From Cycas panzhihuaensis (taxonomy: Eukaryota > Cycadophyta): a DNA stretch of 64,000 nt. Under the pieces are notes generated by a model, which worked only from the letters and a program-made list of their open reading frames with translations, searched no databases and had not been told where the DNA came from. Position 1 is the first letter of the stretch, and each line of letters begins with the position of its first letter. The DNA lies in contig CM041465.1 of the NCBI GenBank assembly GCA_023213395.1, positions 61,573,741 through 61,637,740 on the forward strand, given 5' to 3'. This document shows positions 36,607 to 45,894 of this stretch, in pieces. The translations under genes and the position numbers were made by a program.

Positions 36607-39600
36607 TAATGCACATTTTGACAAATTCCCAAACCTTCCTTAAGCTTGTAATGCTTGATCTTTGGTAGAGCCTTTGTAAATATATCAGCAATTTAATCTT
36701 CTGTTCTGCAATGTATAAGTTCAATCTGTCCTTCTTGAACCAGCTCTCAAATATAGTGATGTTTAATCTCAATATGCTTTGTTCTTGCATGTAAGACTAG
36801 ATTCTTTGACATTTGAATTATTCTTTAATTGTCACAATGAATTACCGTAGGATCACTTTGCCTTTGATGTAGATCTTCAAGTAGTCTTCTAATCCAAATA
36901 GCTTCTTGACTTGCTGCTTCAACTACCTTATATTCTGCTTCTACTGTGGATAATGATACAGTGGGTTGTTTCTTTGTGTTCCAAGATATTGCTGCTAAAC
37001 CAATGTTGAAGGTATAACCTGTGATAGATTTCCTATCTTCTATATCATTAGCCCAATCTGCATCAGAATAGCTAATCAAGCTGCATTTGTTTGAAGAATT
37101 ATAAAAGAGACCATGATCAATTGTTCCCTTAATGTATCTGAGTATTATTTTGGTAACATTCTAGTGTTCTTGCTTAGGATTTCCCATGAACCTTGAGGTT
37201 AGGTTAACAACATATATTATGTCTGGTCTGGTATTAGTAAGATACATGAGGTTTCCAATTAGCTGGAGATATAGAGTGGGGTCAACTGAGATGGATCCTT
37301 CATGCTTACTTAGTTTTAATCTAACTTCAATGGGAGTGGCACAGGAATTATAATCGCTCATGTTGAATTTCCTTAATATATCCATAGCATATTTGCTTTG
37401 AGACATATATATTCTACTATTATCCTGCCATACTTCAATTCCAAGGAAATAATGTAATTGTCCCAAGTCTGTCATCTCAAATTCAGAATTCATATCTCTT
37501 TTGAATTCTTGAAGTAACTCATCATTATTACCCGTATAGATTAAATCATCAACATATACTGCAACAATCAAAATAGAGTCCTTGGAGGTCTTTATGTAAA
37601 GATTTGAATCTGAATCAATTCTTTGGAAGCCTTTATCTTGAAGATATTTGTCAATCCTTACATACCAAGCTTTTGGTGCTTATTTTAATCCATATAAAGC
37701 CTTTTTGAGTCTACACACCAAGTGTTCATGTCCCTTAACTTCAAAACCTTGAGGTTGAGAGACATAAATTTCTTCATCAATAAAACCATTGAGAAAGGCT
37801 AACTTTACATCCATTTGATAGATCTTCCAACCAAGATGAGCAGCAAGAGATAAAATACACCTAATGGTAGTCATCTTAGTAACTGGAGCAAAGGTTTCTT
37901 CATAATCTATACCTTCTTGTTGAGCATAGCCCTTTGCAACCAGTCTTGCCTTATACTTGTCAATGGTGCCATCCACTTTGTATTTAGTCTTATATATCCA
38001 TTTAGTTCCAATGACATTCTTACCTGGTGGTAATTCAACCACATCCCATGTTTTGTTTTGATTTATGGTATTGATTTCTACTTCCATTGCTTGAGTCCAC
38101 TCATTACTTTTTGTAGCTTCCTCAAAAGTTTGAGGTTCATCTTTCTGCATCACTTGAGATATTAGAGCATAGTTTACTTTAGCTTGTGACCTCGTGAATC
38201 TTTTGTTAAAGTCACAATCTAAAATACTTTTAGGATTATGACTTCTTATAAGCCATTTTGGATCCTATCCCTATTGTTGGTTTGAGCTTGAATCTTCAGT
38301 CGAGATTGTATTTATCTTCCTTTCAGAGGTACCAACCTCAATCAAAATTTCTTTCCCTTTGTCATCTTCATCCTTATATTCACTATGTTCATAAAAAATG
38401 ACATCTCTACTTACAAAGAAGACTTTTGTAATTGGATCATAAAGTCTATAGGCCTTTTGCTCACTTGAATAGCCTATAAAGATACACTTAACACTTTTGC
38501 TTTTCGATTTTGTTCTTTTCTGATCAAAAATATGAGCATAAGCTACACAACCAAATACTCTTAAATTGCTTACATCAGGCTTCTTACCTGTCCATACTTC
38601 TTCTGGAGTCATATCCTTTAATTCCTTGGTTGGACTTCTATTTAGTAAATATATGGCAGTATTTATTGCTTCGCCCCAAAAAGAAGCATTTAATTTTTTA
38701 CCTTTTAGCATACTTCTTGCCATTTCTATAATCGTCCTTATTTTCCTTTCAGCCATACTATTTTGCTGGGGAGTATAAGGAGTTGTAAAATATCTTCTTA
38801 TTCTGACTTTGCTACAAAAATTCTTGAAGTCATTAGAGATGAATTCTCCCCCATTATCTGAACGAAGGATTTTTATTGTGAGTCCACTTTGTCTTTCAGA
38901 CATAGCTCTAAATTCTACAAATTTTAAGAATGTTTCTAATTTTTCTTTAAGAAAGTAAACCCAAATCTTTCTTGTGAAATCATCAACCAAAATCATGAAA
39001 TATCTTACTTTTCAATGTGACACATTCTTCATGGGCCCACATAAATCAACATAAACTAATTCCAATGGAGCTTGAGATTGAAAACCAGATTCAAGGAAAG
39101 CATTTTGATGATGTTTTCCAAAAATACATCCTTCACAAACATCATTGTTGCTTTGAATAAAAGTGAGACCACTAACCATGCATTTCTTTCTCAGATTAAT
39201 AAGGTTTCCATAGTTCAAGTGTCCATAACGAAGGTGGCATAGAATACTATCATCATTAACCGATGCATTCAAAGCACTATTTTGGGAACATATAGCTAAT
39301 TTAAACAATATGTCTTCAGTCATTTTTCCTTTAGCAACGGAACAAGAATTTCTTTACTTATCATAAATCTTGCATTCCCCATCATAAAAAACTAACCTGT
39401 ATCTTTGTTCCATCATTTTCCCAACTAACAATAGATTTTTCTTTAACCCTAGAACAAGTAAAATATTGTTAATATCTTTGTTTTCTCCGTCATTCATTTT
39501 AATGGAGATCGTTCCTCTTCCTTGAACTTCTTGGGTATTGTCATCTCCAAATATAACTTTCCCTTTCTGATCCTTGTCAATTTTTGAAAAATATTCAGTA

Positions 39601-40684
39601 TTGTAAGTCATATATGTTGAGCATCCAGAGTCAATATACCATTCATCATTTATCAAGGAATTTGCCATTAAACTAGTATAGAATAAACTCTCATCTTTAG
39701 GAGAGTTATCTTGGGTGTCTGTAATAGTGTTCATTGAATAACAATTTCTAGCCACATGTCCAAATTTTCCACATCGGTAGCATTGAGGACCATAACCCCT
39801 GCCCCTTCCTTGAGACGCACCTCTACCTAAAGGTGAAGAATTCTAACTTGATCCTGAAGTGTTCCACCCTCTTCCTTGACTTGGTCCTGTAGAATTCCAT
39901 CCTCTTCCTTGATTTGTACAGCCAAATTCCGACTTCTTCCTTGATTGAATCCTCTTGATCTTCCTCTTAAGAATTGAAGATTTCATTGTACATTTTCTTC
40001 TTGAGATTGATTCAACCTTAATTTAGAAGTTGGTGTAAAAGCTTGATCTAAATCTTCATTTGTAGCCTTACTTTTACATTTCTCTTCCACGTTGAGTAAT
40101 ATAGACAACAATTGATCAACCTTTAGTGTAGACAAGTCCTTGGTTACTTCAATGGTAGACACAATATTTTTAAATTTACTGATTTCACCTGCACTTCTCA
40201 ATATTTTCTCAACCATTCTCTATTCAGATATCTGTTCTCCCAAATATGCCATTTGATTAACTAAATCTAGCATTTTTGTAATAAATTCATTAATCGAATC
40301 TGAAGGCATCATCTTTAAATTTTCATAGTTTAATCTCAAATTCTGAAGTCTTTGAGGTATGGCCCCTTCATAACTAGTTTTTAATATGTTCCAAGCTTCA
40401 TGGGAGGTAGATGCCCCATATATGTGAGGAAAAATTTGTTCAGCAACAGACATATATATGATTGAGAGTGCATCACTATCCTTCCTTAATAATTTTTCCT
40501 TTTCTAACTCTTGATTAAATGTTAATTTTCCATCAGGTAAAGTTAGTTGAGGAAGATTAAAACCGTGAGCAACAATGTTCCACAAACCCTTTGATCATAA
40601 AATGACTTGAATTTGTCTTGATCAAGGTAAATAATTAGATCCATTAAACTTTGGTAGTGACTATCCAATCTTATATGCAGCCAT
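36607..40684 (-). pseudogene. Decayed but well-readable gag-pol of copia B
   Basis: Capsid, protease, integrase, reverse transcriptase and RNase H. The start is probably the ATG at 40684 (MAAYKIG). Gag is open at 40585-40220 and 40216-39983. The zinc knuckle CYRCGKFGHVARNC (near 39740-39785) is intact. Protease: YIDSGCSTYM in 39755-39354. Integrase zinc region: CHLRYGHLNYG and CEGCIFGKH (39323-39012). The integrase core is one 241-codon piece (38996-38271) with RSDNGGEF and TPYTPQQNSMAERK. Reverse transcriptase: 38153-37680 and 37571-37161 with VYVDDLIY. RNase H: 37079-36825 with SDADWAND and STVEAEY. Only a few stops or shifts separate these pieces, making it the best-preserved coding region in the window. 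Confidence 0.93.
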
Positions 40685-41240
40685 GCTTCTTAGACCCCTA
40701 AGGTAACTTATAAAGGACTCCGAAAAAGTAAGAAAGATAAATTTGATACCAAAATTTGTCTAAAGTTATAAGGTTAAAGGATAAACTATGAATAAGAGGA
40801 AATAATAATTGGTATCAAGATTGAACAAATAAAAAAAATTGAATTTGAAGTGAATTGATTAGAGAAGAACTAAATAAATAACATGTGGTAAATGAATATC
40901 TCATAATGTAAAATAGACAAAAATAAATTTAAACAATTTATTAAACTTATAAGGTTCAAGGCAGGGTTACACTTATAAAAATGAGATAGTTTCAAAAACC
41001 AATAAAGGCGATTATAATGGTTTAACGTCAACCAAAAACTAGTCGTAAGAGTGATATAACAATGACTATTAAAGGCGCTTTGAACCGAATTGACAGAATT
41101 TGGTAATGTAGTATGGAACACAGTTAGGAATTAGCATTTATTAAACCTAAAAATCAATCAATTGGTGGCTAAATAAAACGTGAATGTGGATGTGAAAACC
41201 CGTGATAGCATAGACATACGAAAGTTATCATAGAGCATCC

Positions 41241-41318
41241 ATGGAGATTAGAAACTTTATGGAAGCTTTGATGCGAATGTATGAGCAAGATCTCAATGAT
41301 CCAAGGGGTCCAGCAAAG
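41241..41318 (+). other. Unassigned coding-like segment beside the captured fragments
   Basis: A 25-codon open stretch (MEIRNFMEALMRMYEQDLND...) just before the cysteine protease fragment, on the same strand. Its composition looks coding, but I do not recognise the family. It could be a third captured piece or part of a protease propeptide in another frame. Confidence 0.25.
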
Positions 41319-41329
41319 TAGAAGAAATG

Positions 41330-41475
41330 CAAGGAATCTACATACGAAGACACCGATTGCAGTCTCTGTGGACTAGAGGTAGAAGAGAGCAGTCACTCGT
41401 GTTAAAATCAGGGTTCTTACGGAAGTTGTTGGGTATTTTCAAGCATGGCATCAGTGGAGGGCGTTAACTTTCTGA
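41330..41475 (+). pseudogene. Captured fragment of a papain-like cysteine protease
   Basis: In the plus strand, codons from about 41332 lead to SVD-stop-R (the SVDWR start of the mature enzyme, with Trp TGG read as TAG), then KRAVTRVK. After one missing A in the run at 41404-41407 comes NQGSYGSCWVFSSMASVEG up to about 41462. This is the active-site segment of papain-family (C1A) proteases: oxyanion Gln, catalytic Cys (TGT at 41427-41429) followed by Trp, and VEG-N. The first Cys of the CGSCW motif is Tyr here. About 50 codons are present and no other part of the enzyme. It is followed within a few bases, in another frame, by the myosin fragment. It is a fragment, not a working gene. Confidence 0.8.
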
Positions 41476-41879
41476 AAAGCTTATGTACAGCTGCATTTGT
41501 TAGCTATTTCTATTCAAGTAGGGTTGCATACAATGGCTGCCTGTAATGGATTCTGATTTAGGCGGCAAACTAAAGTGTCTACCATTATTTAGGCTAAATG
41601 GTGTGGATATAGAGCTTGTGTGTACTATAAGAAGCTTCAGAAGGTAGCACTTGCTTTCTAGTATGCCTAGAGAGGAAGGGTTGCTAAGAGAGAGCTGAGA
41701 AAACTTAAGATGGCTGCGAAAGAAACAGGAGCACTAAAAAAAACAAAAGGATAAGTTGAAAAATGAATTGAGGAACTCACATGGTGCTTGCAGTTGGAGA
41801 AGCACATGAGGACTGATTTGGAAGAAGCCAAAGCACAAGAGACTATAAAACTGTAGCTACTTTACAGGAGATGCAAGCT
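41476..41879 (+). pseudogene. Captured fragment of a class XI myosin (IQ motifs and coiled coil)
   Basis: One plus-strand frame from about 41476 (KAYVQLH) to 41853, then a shift and TLQEMQA to 41879. It reads through consecutive IQ motifs, the calmodulin-binding neck of plant class XI myosins: AISIQVGLHTMAA, FRRQTKVSTII, then RGRVAKRELRKLKMAAKETG, followed by the coiled-coil start EELTWCLQLEKHMRTDLEEA and KAQE. These segments are highly characteristic of myosin XI. Seven stops (TAG, TGA, TAA) interrupt it, but there is no frameshift over about 125 codons and no intron-like break, which suggests a spliced source. Motor and tail domains are absent. It lies antisense to copia B, inside that element's leader. 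Confidence 0.9.
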
Positions 41880-42228
41880 TCAAGACATACACAACACTCA
41901 ATAGAAGTAGAATTCTAACTAGGCGACTAGCAGATTATTACCAAGAAGGATTTCTCAAATAATAAGCAGAGTAGAGGATGAAATAATATTATTACAAATA
42001 GATCAAATAGAAAATAGTGACTCAATATCAAAAGCACGACAGATACACTTCAGATAATCTCACAGATAGGTACTAAATCGAAATCAAGTAAAGATATAAG
42101 AATAAGGTACCTTAAAGGGTAGAAGCTTAGACGCATAAAGATTTGGTAGAATTCAACCTTGATGTTCAAGATCAACCTCCTTTGAACATATTTCGAATGC
42201 GGTACTGCGGAAGAACAACTACTCCAGA

Positions 42229-42244
42229 CCTTGCTCTGATACCA
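42229..42244 (-). promoter_or_regulatory. Primer binding site of copia B
   Basis: Minus strand TGGTATCAGAGCAAGG directly after the 5' LTR; initiator methionine tRNA type. Confidence 0.93.
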
Positions 42245-42438
42245 TGTTGAATCTGCAACTCAAATGAAAATTCCAGGATCGAAACGGTATCGTGAGATAC
42301 CTCTCCTTCAATTGGTTAAAAAAGTACAAAATACAAAGCTTAAATACTCATAAATTTATGAGTATAATATAAACTGACCATTGTAAAGATATAAACCTTG
42401 TAAGTTAACAAATATACATTATAAGATCTTTTCTAACA
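42245..42438 (-). repeat. 5' LTR of copia B (194 bp)
   Basis: Direct repeat of 36405-36598; followed by target duplication GACTT at 42439-42443. Confidence 0.95.
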
Positions 42439-44523
42439 GACTTATGTCTAGTTTTCTCCCTATCCAGGCCTCTTCTGGAGTGGATTTGACTAATGCTTTG
42501 GTTGGACTCCTGTTTAATAAGTAATAAGCTGTGCTGATGGCTTCAGCCTAATAGTTTTTGGAGATATTCTTAGTATGTATCATGCTCCGTGTCATTTCCA
42601 TAATTGTCTGATTTTTTCACTCTACAACTCCATTAGATTGGGGTGTTTATGGAGTTGTAAACTGTCTTTGTATTCCTCTATTCTTGTAGAATTCTAGAAA
42701 TTCTTTGGAGATGTATTCACCTCCTCCATCTGATCTTATACATTTAACTTTGGCATTTCTTTCTAATTTAGCTTCTGCTTTGAATTCTTTGAATGCATCC
42801 AAAGCTTCAGATTTTGTATGCAAAAAATAAATCCAAATTTTCCTAGTAAGGTCATCTATGAAAGTGATAAAATATCTTTTCTTGTTGATTGAATGTGGAG
42901 TAATGGGTCCATAGAGATTAGTGCGAACTAACTCTAATTTTTCTTTGGCTTGCCATGTGCTTTCTTAAAACAGAAGTCTATGCTGCTTACCAAACTGACA
43001 ATCTTTGCAAACAAAATTATTTGATGTGATGTTGGGTAGACCAACCACCAGGTTTTTCCTTTCCATAATTTTTAGCTTTTCCATGGGAAGATATCCATAC
43101 TTGAAATGCCATATTTTATCACTATTGTTTATAGCAGTACATGCTTTTACATTAAGTAAAATGGGATGAGACATTAGCCTATACAGATCATTACATTCAA
43201 CCCCTTTTGCAATTATATTTCCAATATTTTTCATGTCATAAATGTAGCAAAAACCCTTTTCATCAAAGAGTGTACACATGCCCTTTTTCTTCAATCGAGA
43301 GACTGAGAGGAGGTTCATTTTTAGCTCTGGCATAAGAAGGACGTCGTCTATTTTCTCTACTTTATCTTTAATTTTGACAGCGATTGTCCCTACTCCCTTG
43401 ATTTTGAGGGAGTATTTATCTCTAAGTTCCATGGATTTGCTTGTTGTGTAAGGCCATAAATCTTTGAACCATTCTTCTCGAATTATCATATGACGTGAAG
43501 CACCAGAGTCGATGTACCACACTTCTTTATCTTGTACATTTGCTATGAGAGCAATAACAAAAGTTATTGCTTCATCTTCATCTTGTTTGCTATTGCTAGT
43601 CTCCTCTTTGCTACAATTTCCCATTGGTTTCTTCCCTCTCTAAGTGTCTACTTTCTTACACTGAAATGGATAATGTCCAGCTTGACCACAGTGATAACAT
43701 TTGTTAAAAGATTTACAAGAATTTGCAAAATGGCATGTCTTACCATAGCTGTAACATATGATGTTTCTCCCTCTTCCTCTTGAATCTGACCATCTTCCTC
43801 GAGATGTGCTACTTGTGTCTTGCCATCGACCTCATGATGTCCCAAAGTTTTCAGTACTTCTTCTACGTCCCTTGCTTCTACCTCTGGATCCCAGATTTAG
43901 CCTAGATGCAAAGGCATCCTCAAGATTTATAGCATCTTCATACCTTTTATTTCTTTGTTCTTATTGCAAAAATAGCCCTATTAGAAGATCCAAAGACATA
44001 GTTGCCAACTGATTAGCATTAGTGATAGTATTAATTGTGACATCAAATGATCTAGGTAACTTACTGACAACAAGTTCGACCAGATCTCTTCAGAGAGAGA
44101 GTCACCGACATTAGTAAGACTATTCCTCAAGGAGATTACTTTATGTAAAAATTTAGTGACAGTCTCATACTCTTTCATTTGAAGATTAAACAACTCAGCC
44201 TTTAGGGCTATTATTTTTGCTCTATTTTTTTTACTGTACATGTTTTCTAAATACTTCCAAATGCTAGCCGTAGAGTACAGGTTTTCAATATAAACAAGAA
44301 GTGAATCAGAAATTGATAATTTAAGAGTAATGACCCCTGTACTGTCTCTTTCCTCCTAGTTTGTTTGAGTAGCCCTTGCATCTTTTGGTTTTGGTTCATT
44401 TCTAATAGCAATCTGCCAGGCATTTTTGGCCCTAAGTAATGTCTCTATTTTAATTTTCCAAATGTGATAGTTGCTATCAGTTAATTTGTCATTATCAGAT
44501 AGGGCAAGCACTGAAGAGGCCAT
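42439..44523 (-). pseudogene. 5' part of copia A gag-pol (gag, protease, integrase start)
   Basis: The start is probably the ATG at 44523 (MASSVLALSDND). Gag includes 44241-43981. Two zinc knuckles follow at about 43670-43760: the first reads CYSYGKTCHFANSC (second Cys changed to Tyr), the second CYHCGQAGHYPFQC is intact. A 219-codon piece (43624-42965) holds the protease (YIDSGASRHM) and the integrase zinc region (CKDCQFGKQH). The integrase core continues to 42439, with the NGV-type end of the core visible near 42640, and is cut there by copia B. The rest is at 34400-36404. Confidence 0.87.
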
Positions 44524-45190
44524 AAGGAGACCAAGAACTGTCTTTCTGAAACCCTAGACCATACTTTAGTACGGATTTCTGTACGGTATAGAAATTGTAT
44601 AGACCAGTGTAAATGGTACCTTAAAAGAAAGTTAAAATCAAGGCGAGTCTAGATCTATAGTCATTTTTAGAATCAGACTTCTAATATGAGAGAAAATAGG
44701 CCTCGAAAGAGTACGGTCGATGCCCTAGATTATGGGAAAAATCACTCAAAATTGGCAAAAAATACCATAAATCGAGATGAAAATGTTTGGAACAGAGGTG
44801 CAATGAGGTGGGGATGAATTCTTGATGAAAATCTGATAAAAAAGATGTAAAAATTTAAGAGAAATTTCACTTGTAAGTTTGAAAATGGAGCAGACCTAAA
44901 AATGGACAAAATGACCTTGAGAGAGTCTTCAAATAAACTTACTCCAGAAGAGAGATATACTTAGGATGTTCCAATCTATAATCTAACCAAGTTTCATCTT
45001 ATTCTGAGAACTCAAAAAATTCTGGCTATACAGTTGTACGGATCTGTACAGGTGACTTTGGAAACCTTTCTGCAACTTCTGAATGTTCCTCTCTAGCCTA
45101 TGAATCCTTTATCAGAATTCCTCCTTAAGATACTTCAGATTCTTCTCTAAACTGGCACACAACTTTGAGATCTTCTTGCTATAATAGAGC
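44524..45190 (-). other. Leader of copia A
   Basis: Untranslated; no ORF or captured gene recognised on either strand. Short repeated GTACGG and GTACAG motifs near 44570-44595 and 45040-45055. Confidence 0.5.
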
Positions 45191-45207
45191 AACCTGCTCT
45201 AATACCA
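45191..45207 (-). promoter_or_regulatory. Primer binding site of copia A
   Basis: Minus strand TGGTATTAGAGCAGGTT directly after the LTR; one C-to-T change from the initiator-Met consensus. Confidence 0.88.
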
Positions 45208-45417
45208 TGTTGGATGACATCATTTAGAAAGAATGAATGAATCCATTTCGTTAATGTTCAGTATGTACATATATATATAATGAGAAGTTCTAACTACCTG
45301 ATAACTACCAAATCTAATGATGACACATGTCCAATATTTAATTAGCCTTCATTAAGATGGACTTTATGTCTTAACATTATGTGCTTATGTCCTAAGATAA
45401 AACATTATACTCTAACA
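45208..45417 (-). repeat. LTR of copia A shared by two copies (210 bp)
   Basis: Direct repeat of 34171-34396. A primer site lies on one side (45191-45207), while a polypurine tract and pol end lie on the other (45418-45539). It therefore acted as 5' LTR of one copy and 3' LTR of a neighbour. Confidence 0.87.
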
Positions 45418-45539
45418 CCCTCTCTTAATGGTTTATCCTTTTAGTCCTATTTTGTGTCTTAATATCTCAAACTTTGCTGTTCCTAATGGTTTGGTCAAAA
45501 TATCTGCAATCTGATCATGAGTTGAACAGTAGATAAGAG
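45418..45539 (-). pseudogene. End of RNase H from a second copia A copy
   Basis: Matches 34397-34520. Minus-strand translation gives YCSTHDQIADILTKPLG and then KFEILRHKIGLKG, the usual C-terminal end of copia pol. It stops abruptly at the TRIM near 45540. Confidence 0.8.
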
Positions 45540-45889
45540 CACTAACCTTAATGCCGTACCTAGGTGGAATTGATCCCACCACAACCCATGAACATACTTG
45601 GCTCGACCCAGGTTGAGGACACCCATGGATCCGATTAAGGATGGGTTGAAAACACCCAACGGTATGGTGGGATACTCCAACACCTGTCCCCATACCGAAC
45701 TCGAGGTGATTCAAACGTTGGCCTTGGCTCTGATACCATGTTGAAGTTGCCCTTAAACCAAAATACTCGGGTGGAATTGATCCCACTATAACCCACAAAC
45801 ATGCCAGGCTTGACCCAGGTTGAGTACACCCACGGAGTTGATTAAGGATGGGTTGAAAACACCTGAGGGTATGGTGGGATACTCCAACA
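45540..45889 (-). mobile_element. TRIM-like miniature LTR element (~350 bp)
   Basis: Two direct repeats of about 150 bases (45540-45682 and 45739-45889) enclose only 56 bases. The right repeat starts TGTTGAAG and both end ATACTCCAACA. The minus strand gives a perfect initiator-Met primer site TGGTATCAGAGCCAAGG (45720-45738) next to the right LTR, and GGTATGGGGACAGG (45683-45696), a polypurine tract, next to the left one. There is no coding capacity. These are the defining traits of terminal-repeat retrotransposons in miniature. The left LTR lacks its first ~10 bases at the junction with copia A. It must be mobilised by another element's proteins. Confidence 0.85.
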
Positions 45890-45894
45890 TTTCA

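Larger units (their letters stand above)
40685..42228 (-). other. Long leader of copia B
   Basis: 1.5 kb between gag start and primer site, several times longer than in ordinary copia elements. The middle (about 41240-41880) holds plus-strand host gene fragments, described separately. The flanks 40685-41230 and 41890-42228 show no motif I recognise. Confidence 0.7.
36405..42438 (-). mobile_element. Copia element B carrying host gene fragments
   Basis: Minus-strand Ty1/copia element of 6.03 kb. The two 194-base LTRs (36405-36598, 42245-42438) differ at about 17 positions by eye. A perfect target duplication GACTT flanks it (36400-36404, 42439-42443). It sits in the integrase region of copia A. 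The leader between primer site and gag is unusually long (about 1.5 kb) and contains, in the opposite orientation, fragments of a cysteine protease gene and a myosin gene. Confidence 0.95.
34171..45417 (-). mobile_element. Copia element A, interrupted by copia B
   Basis: Minus-strand Ty1/copia element with short LTRs (34171-34396 and 45208-45417, TGTT...AACA). It has a primer site at 45191-45207 and a polypurine run before the left LTR. Without B it is about 5.2 kb, the usual size. Gag and pol are on both sides of B. The right LTR is followed by another copy of the element's 3' end, so this LTR belonged to two copies in tandem. Confidence 0.9.
34171..45889 (-). mobile_element. Composite insert in G2 reverse transcriptase (A, B, A', TRIM)
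   Basis: 11.7 kb of minus-strand elements between two copies of TTTCA (34166-34170 and 45890-45894). From left to right: copia A (34171-45417) containing copia B (36405-42438), the last ~120 bases of a second copy of A, and a TRIM (45540-45889). The outer left end is a copia A LTR tip, while the outer right end is a TRIM LTR tip, yet the host reading frame is restored exactly when the insert is removed. Confidence 0.85.

Noticed and set aside
38510-38778. Plus-strand ORFs opposite copia B
   Set aside because: Antisense shadows of the clearly recognised integrase.
41340-41400. CSLCG..EESSHSC reading as a LINE-type zinc finger
   Set aside because: That frame is explained better by the adjacent frame, which gives the cysteine protease SVD-R..AVTRVK segment leading into NQGS..CW.
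45433-45798. 121-codon minus ORF that looks like a novel protein
   Set aside because: It runs through the TRIM and into the RNase H end of copia A; a chance fusion across a junction.
45739-45889. 5S rRNA-like words (GATCCCA, GCTTG, GGATGGG) in the TRIM LTR, suggesting a Cassandra element
   Set aside because: They lie on the strand opposite to the element's own orientation, the spacing differs from 5S RNA by about 17 bases, and the similarity is patchy. A direct alignment to 5S RNA would settle it.
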